A DNA stretch of 64,000 nucleotides. Origin: Gavia stellata (Eukaryota; Chordata; Aves; Gaviiformes; Gaviidae). The stretch spans positions 124,410,668-124,474,667 of the forward strand of contig NC_082594.1 in the NCBI RefSeq assembly GCF_030936135.1. The letters run 5' to 3'. This document shows, piece by piece, positions 57,501-64,000 of the stretch (within the stretch, counting starts at the first letter, position 1; each line of letters begins with the position of its first letter). The notes under the pieces are model-generated. The model did not search any database. It had not been told where the DNA came from and was given only the letters and a program-made list of their open reading frames with translations. The position numbers and the translations under genes were made by a program.

Positions 57501-60355
57501 GAGCCTCCCCTGCGGGAAGAGCACTGCGGGGTCAGGAGGTGGATCTGGGGGGTGTGAGGCAGGGGTGCAACGGGAGGTGGAAGGAGAGGAGGACAGGGTG
57601 GCAGGTTGCTGCCGGTCCGCGCTGCGCTTTGGCATCCCCCTGTGCAGCCTGGGACAAAGAAGCTCCTGCCGCCTCTTCTGCATGGCTTGGGGGCCAGGCG
57701 GTTTTGGTATCTCAGGTGCTGTTTATTGGATCAAGATGGCATCACCGTGTTATGACAATAATAAATTTGAGGGTTTATTTTTTACAAAGCCTTATCCCAT
57801 AAGCTAGCAAACAAATCACTGGAGAACTGATGTTGCAAGATGTGCAAATCCCAGACCCTCTTTTATCCTCAGTGATTTTAGGGCCAGGGGTGCTGGCAGA
57901 GCCACTGCCACGTTCTCAGCAGCAAACCTTCCCTAGAACACATCAGCTGCCAGAGAAGCAAGCGGAGAAAATCCTGAGGCTGCCCCACAACCGGGTGCCA
58001 TGAGGTCTGGGTTTGGCCATGCGGGGTCTGCCCACGCTCCCTCCACCGCCCCCCAAAGCCACCCAGTCGGACCAGGTGCTGCATGCGTACCTGCCGCTGG
58101 TGACCTTCTTGCACAACCTCAACCCTGCCCAAATCCTGCTCCTAACCCCGCCAGGCAAAGCCAACGGTGCTGGCGCCTACAAGAGGCACACAGACAGCCG
58201 GTGTCACCCGGCCACAGCCCTTGCCGCGGGTGACAGGGTTTGGCTCTCCAGCCGGCGTACGCAGACTCCCTGACCGTTGCTGATGGAATCGCCCCTGTTA
58301 CCTGCTGCGTGCACCCCCAGGATCCCTGCAGGCTCACTCAGCTTTTCATGTCTCCACTCTGAAGCATCACCAGCCAGGACCCTTCCACCACCACCAGCAG
58401 CCATGGGGCCACAGCAGCCAGGGCACCAGCGAATTTTGGGCTCTGGCAAAGCCAATTGTGGACTCTACCTGGGGGAAGCTCCCTCCCCGCCGAGCAGCAG
58501 GGCTGGCACCCCGAGGAGCGTGCCCAGGAACCGGAGAAGGAGCGTGCTCCAGCCCAGATTCGGGCTTTCCGCAGCAAGTACTCCTTGAAACCCCGCTCTT
58601 GGGAGGGTGTGGGGCACGCCGGGAGGGGAGGCTGCTGTCAGGGTTCAAGGGCACCCATGGGCATTAACTGCCCCAACCAGCCTCATCCAGGACCCCCACC
58701 CTGGCACCCCTGCCCAGGGACCGGTGGTCGCAGGGGAACTGGAGAAAGAGGTAATTAGGCATAATTATGGCAATAAATTCAATTGTTGAGGTAGTTTATA
58801 AATTTGAAGTAGCAGGCAACGTTTCTGCAGCTGATTGGAATAAGGGACAAGAATAATTTACAGCTACCTGTGAGTGTGAGATGCTTTTTTTTTCACAGGT
58901 GAGAACTCCAAGCATGCTTTTTCTTGCAGTAATCACAGAAGGCTCTGTATGATTCAGGCTTTTCCAGCACTTAGAAAGCTGCGTAGTATTGCAAAAGTGT
59001 TTTACACTCAAACTTTGCTGACCAAATATAGGTTGCTGACGGTCGCCCACAAATTCCCTATGTAGCAGTACTGCTTTGTGTACCTGGAAAGTTCATCCCT
59101 CGGTTCAGGCTCAATCTTACTCCTTGGGGCCAGGAGGGGATATGGGGATCCATGGCAAAGGAGGGGATGAGCAAAGGCAGTTTCCAAGTCAGCATTCAAG
59201 AAAAGGGGTGCATTTTTGCGGGTGTTAAAAGCTGCCTTTTTAGCCTGAAAATTATTTCACTTACACCAGCAGAAGCATGAAAGGCAGGCTAGAAGCAGAC
59301 TTACATGATTGATTTAAACATCTTCTGACTTTTTTAGAAGGGATGTTTCATAACATTTACCAGTTTGATTCTTGAGGCCGCCCGTGTGGGGACTCTAAGG
59401 CAAGACTTGCAAGTGGTATGGAGAAACTAGCTCTACCACCTGGTTACTCAGACGGCTTCTCAATCGCTTCTTGAAGAAGAACTAGATTAGTTTCTCTGTT
59501 TTCCCCTTCTCCCTTTAAGAAAAGCCGGAGGCTTCGGCAGCGGGACCTGGACTGGATGGGGACAGAAGGGGTAGCGGAGCCAGAGCTAGCCCTGCAGCAG
59601 GCAGCTTCCCCTCCCTGCACGTTCTCCTGCCACAGCAGTGCAATTTCCTGTGTTTATCAAGCCCTGGGGGATGTTAAAGAGGACTGTCAAGCAGAAATGT
59701 GGGATTTTTTCCAGCAATGACACAAGTTATGAGGCCACACACTCACTGCGCTGCAACGCATTCGTTTCTGCTACAGAACCGTATGATAGCAAAAGTTAAA
59801 GCCGAAGATTACACATCAGCAAATTTACTGCAACAGTAAAACTGAGGCATTAGTTTTCTCCTATGCACTAGATTAGGAAACAATTATGTGGAGTATGTAA
59901 TATTTGATACAAAATGTTTGCTTATCCGTAACAGCCGCAGGAATCGATCATGATGTCAGTGAGAATAATGCACCCAGATAAGAGGAGGAAATAACACATT
60001 TGTAGACACTTTCTGAGCAGTGCACAAGCTGTGCTCATACAGCTTTTACCCAAAACTGGAACCCAGCAAAGTTGAATGCGTCTAAGACAAAGAAAATCAC
60101 AGGCAAGTTTACTTCAGTACTAGAGTTTCCTACTTGCAGTCAAAGATGTATTCAGGAGGCAAATGCCTTTTATCCTGCAGCCCTTAAATTGGAAACATCA
60201 CGCAGAGCCACGCTGATCGGAAAAACACTGTCTGCTCTAACTACTTTGTTCACTAAATGCAGCACTGATTTCATGTCACGACAAAAAGCGTTTCAGCAAC
60301 TACAGCCCCACATTTCCAGATGAGATCACTGCTCCGGTGTTAAGGAAATACTCAC
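54556..60355. other. TMEM45A upstream region, no gene recognised
   Basis: The first part is AT-rich. The part at about 57350-58760 is GC-rich with moderate CpG density and open in many frames on both strands, but no protein family or strong splice pair is recognised. It could be a weak promoter area for TMEM45A, whose 5' untranslated exon must lie somewhere to the right of 54555. Confidence 0.4.
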
Positions 60356-60440
60356 CTGGCACCTGTAATTCCTTCAGAATTAAACTGGAACTAAAAGTAC
60401 TGTGTATGCTAATGAAAGCAGGACTCAAGACTTCTTGAAA
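60356..60440 (-). other. TMEM45A: Candidate TMEM45A 5' untranslated exon
   Basis: The minus strand has a perfect donor, GCCAG|GTGAGT, with the exon ending at 60356. Within about 85 bases upstream there are AG acceptors (TTTCAAG, and TTTTTTAG a few bases earlier). It lies in the right orientation upstream of the TMEM45A start codon. There is no sequence homology to support it. Confidence 0.25.
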
Positions 60441-63400
60441 TGCTAAAAAACAACAGTACAGCCTTAATATTTTTGGCTTAAGGGTGTGGGAGATAAAGAT
60501 TTTTAGGTCAAAAAAAAAGAAATACCATGAATAGGCATCTCTGAAGCCTATAAGAGAAGAATTCAACCCTGATAAAATCTTCAGGCCTACAAAACAGGGA
60601 TGAAAACCAAAAATCCCAACGAGGTAATGGCCAGAAATCTATATATTGGCCTTAGAAAGGAGGGACTCCATGGCACAATCTCTCATAGTGCTGAGTTTGG
60701 GCCCACAACCTGAACTGCTCTGGTTTTTTCAGTGCCTTGCATCTGTCAACAGATACCTGACCTTCTCAGCCCCTCGAGTGCTCCTCACCGTGTTTTTCAT
60801 CTCTTGCGACCCTCAGCTTTCTGGCTTTCTTTCCCCTTTCTCTGTGTACCTGCTGACTCCGTTTCTGCTGCCGTAGCTGAGCAGGCTATCATCTCCAGGG
60901 GTTATCCAGAGACAACAAACACTCCATAATAATCTTACTATTGGCTCTTGATATCAGAGCAGCTGCTAGTCTGTGGACATGAAATTTTTGGTCTTCAGGA
61001 CTGCCAATTTGGAGCCTTCTATTCAGACCACCACAGGCTCAAAAAACATACATGCACAAAAAAAAAAAATCTTGTAATTGCATGGGATACATGAGAGTCA
61101 TTTTTTCCTATGAAAGATTCATAGTTTCTTTATTGGCCATAAAACCTGGTATTTCCTAGCGCCGGCTGAAATAAAGGGTGAAATAGCACGGGTATGTGAG
61201 TAAAGTATTGCAGGTATGAGAGCGCTACCTCCTGCGGGAGTACATTTGGCTTCAGCCACCGCAGCTGCTTCCCTGCCCGCAGGAGCCGGGCGGTAGCCAC
61301 TGCCTCCCGTGGGGTGACCTTCCAGCTGTCCTCTCTGCAGAGCAGCAGTTCCCTTCCCCGCTGAGGGTCACAGCAGACTGCTGCCCTCAAAGAGAGGTGC
61401 TGCTGATGCACGGATCGTCCCAACCCAGCAGACTCGAGCAAGTTTTTGATTGTGTGCGGCCGCGGCTGAGCGCTGCCGGACAGGCGGCGTGGTGGAAGGA
61501 CGTGCTGCGACATCCCACTGCTGTGCTGCAGGACCTCTTCGCTGATGTCCAAGACTGGCTCCCCACCCCGGTCCACCTGGCGCTGGGCTCAGCTAGAGCT
61601 CTTATTGCTTCCAGATTTTACCCTGAATTGTGCCAGCTAGGGAAATTCCTCTATGCTCTCTCTTTTCAAAGTCAATTCCTCTTACTGTCTTTAAAATAGC
61701 CCAAGTCACTTCAATGAACAACCTCTGCAGGACCCTAGGTATCCCCGAAGGCCCATGGTCAAGCAGAGGTCACACCACCAGTAAGAAGATCGCTCCCCGG
61801 GTACCCTACCAAAACCAATTTTGTAGGGTATAATCCCTGGCTGCTCCTTGTAGTTCCAGGTGCGCTCACCTACATCTTCTCCGCTTCCTGGTAGACATGC
61901 TAGGAAAATGTCAAGAGAGCAAAAGTTTGTTGCATCAACTATTTATTGCTGAAAGCCCAGCTCTAGGGAGGAAATGAAATAAAATGTGATTTGGTTTCTG
62001 TTAGCATCGCTTTTATGGACCTCGTCTTACAGTACCTTCACAATATAGTCAGGGCTTCGGTGGAAGGATCTAGTAAGACAGCAAAGCTAACAGGACCACT
62101 GAACTATGACAAATATTTGTAATAAATATTAATGACCACCCAGGCTGTGACAAGTCTTACATTTGACACTTACAGAGCACTTCATCGACTGTTAGAAGCT
62201 GCTGCTATTGGTTTTGTTTCCAAATACTTCTTGAAGACAAAAGACACAACCAAAAAAGGGGTGTTTACTGAGAAAACTCAATGTTTGAGTGGTCCAAAAT
62301 GCTATTTTCTGCCTGCAGGGAAGCCAGGTGTGACAGAGAAAAGTGAGGAATTCTGTCCTTGGAGAAGGACGGATCTTCAGGTATGGAAGGCAGGGCTTGC
62401 TGACCTCAATATGATTTATAATTCTTTGGTTGCAAGGGTTGCTCCCTTACTGTGGCTACCAGTGACTGTGCAGAAAAGGCGTTTAGATTTATCTTCGTTA
62501 TGTACAGTACCAGATATTGGGGTGACTGAGGCCTTTGAATGAGAAACTGGAATATCACGAAGACGACCCTGTTCTGAAGAATCACCAAACACTAACAAAA
62601 TACCGTAAGCAGAAGTGTCATGCTGTGCTGTGCAAGCTAGTAAGCTTTCATCTCAACAAAATGCAAGAGCATTAATAAGCCCTTGCTTGTGTTCATAAAA
62701 AGGACTTGGCTTTCATACCAAAAAAATTACAAACCGGCTTAGTCAGCCAATGTGATGCTCATAACAATTCGTACCTGGGCAACAAGCAGGTGACACCTGT
62801 AAGAGCTGAACTACTTCTGTCCCCTGCTAGGGAGGGGACTGGAAACCAGGAGCATGTGTCCGGAATATTGGCTTCTGGTGGGACACTGTGCTGCATTTTG
62901 CTGTCTCCTCCTACTGAAATCCAGCCTCTTCTTCTTGAATCTCTGCTTTCTGCAGTTATTTGATTAAGTGATTCTTAACCTTCAGCCATCCTGTCTGTCT
63001 GTGGAGTACAGTTAGGTAGTGGGAGCCCTCGGGGCTCCTAGGTGGCAAAGTGATTTAAAATAAATGTTTAAATCTCACGGATTTGGATGCTGTAACCAAT
63101 GATATTTGAGTGTTTAGGGCTTGCAACATTGCATTGTGATAAGAAGGAAAAAAAAATTCTAAGAAAGCTTTCTTGTCAGTAATTTCCATAAAGCCATGGA
63201 ACAGAGCAGAAGGTGAGATTTGCCCCTAGAGCTTTGCCTTGACTGACTTGCCTTTGTACCTGGAATTTTCCTCTGCAAGTCTTGTCTGTCAAGATCAGGG
63301 TGCTTGATGCGTTGCTTCTCACAAGGGTGACCAAGTGCGCTGCCTCTACCAACTGTTGTTTGGGGCAAACGCACTCTCAGCAGGAGAAAGATGTGTGGGT

Positions 63401-64000
63401 CGGAAAAGAAGAGAAACACTAATGAATAAATGGGAGCATTGGCAAGGCAGTCTGTAACATTGATAATAGCTGGGAGAAATGGCTGTCTGAGTTAGCCCAG
63501 CTAGAAAAATCAAAATGTGTCAGAGAAATAGGTGTAGTTCCTCTTTATGGGACTACCTCGTACTCACTAAATGGGAATCAGCTCGCGCTAATGCAACATT
63601 AACAGAAACTGGAGAGTCCTCCATAACTCAAGGCTACAGTAGCAGCAGCTTCAGCTCCTGCTGCCCTTCAGGTGACAGAATTAATGGAGGGAGCAAGAGT
63701 AACGCTATGGAGTAGGAGCTTTGTAATTCAATCAGACCAGCAGCTGCAGCAAGGGGCTGTATCCTCTTCCAAAACCACTGGCGTTACAGGTGCTACACTC
63801 TGTATCTTAGAAATGTCTCAGGTCATAAGGAGCAAGAGTTTTAGGAATTTTGCTCAGATAGCATTAAAATATTATAGCAGGTCCTGATTCAAGCATAAAC
63901 TGATTAGAAGGAACCTAAGACTTCTTTTTATCTTCTGGAGCAAAAAGCAGTGCCAGAACTCAAGGTCGGGCTCATGCTGCATGATAAGACAGGAGCACCA
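60441..64000. other. Intergenic or upstream intron sequence
   Basis: A GC-rich island-like patch at 61200-61600 is open on both strands but unrecognised. In mammals the next genes on this side are LNP1 and TOMM70; I found no exon of either. Confidence 0.4.

Noticed and set aside
61130-61576. 148-codon minus frame as a gene
   Set aside because: No ATG-anchored family match, equally open on the other strand, GC-rich; kept only as a patch to check.

Overview
The window is vertebrate nuclear DNA, almost certainly from a bird. The interspersed repeats that can be recognised are all CR1 LINEs, with no SINE or L1 signature. Genes are split into short exons with GT-AG introns, and the gene order matches the conserved vertebrate block TMEM45A - ADGRG7 - TFG (human 3q12.2). 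All three genes lie on the minus strand, so transcription runs from high to low coordinates. I cannot name the species.

Layout from left to right. At 1-1374 are part of TFG intron 2 and the first coding exon of TFG (start of its PB1 domain). At 1375-6765 is TFG intron 1. At about 6470-7170 is a CpG island that must hold the TFG promoter and its non-coding first exon. At 7174-8446 is a 5'-truncated CR1 with an unbroken reverse-transcriptase reading frame, butting against the island. At 10414-10519 is an unexplained coding-like exon between TFG and ADGRG7. At 12233-37576 lies ADGRG7 (GPR128), an adhesion GPCR. I reconstructed it as 16 coding exons whose phases all agree, giving 755 residues with an N-terminal hydrophobic segment, EGF-like module, GAIN/GPS region and seven membrane helices. 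Old CR1 copies sit in its introns 2 and 4. At 37577-47131 is intergenic DNA. At 47132-54535 is TMEM45A in five coding exons with consistent phases, giving 275 residues, the same length as the human protein as I recall it. At 54556-64000 there are only non-coding or unidentified sequences, probably holding the TMEM45A 5' untranslated exon(s) and promoter, which I cannot place firmly.

The genes do not form a pathway. TFG organises ER exit sites, ADGRG7 is an orphan adhesion receptor known mainly from intestine in mammals, and TMEM45A is a multi-pass membrane protein of the DUF716 family. The shared orientation matters because ADGRG7 ends about 5 kb before the TFG promoter, a layout that permits read-through or fusion transcripts.

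Most interesting observations: the orphan exon at 10.4 kb; a 52-base segment at the window's left edge that is identical to one inside an old CR1 31 kb away; a (GTT)n microsatellite that forms the polypyrimidine tract of the last TMEM45A splice acceptor; and the open CR1 reading frame abutting the TFG CpG island.
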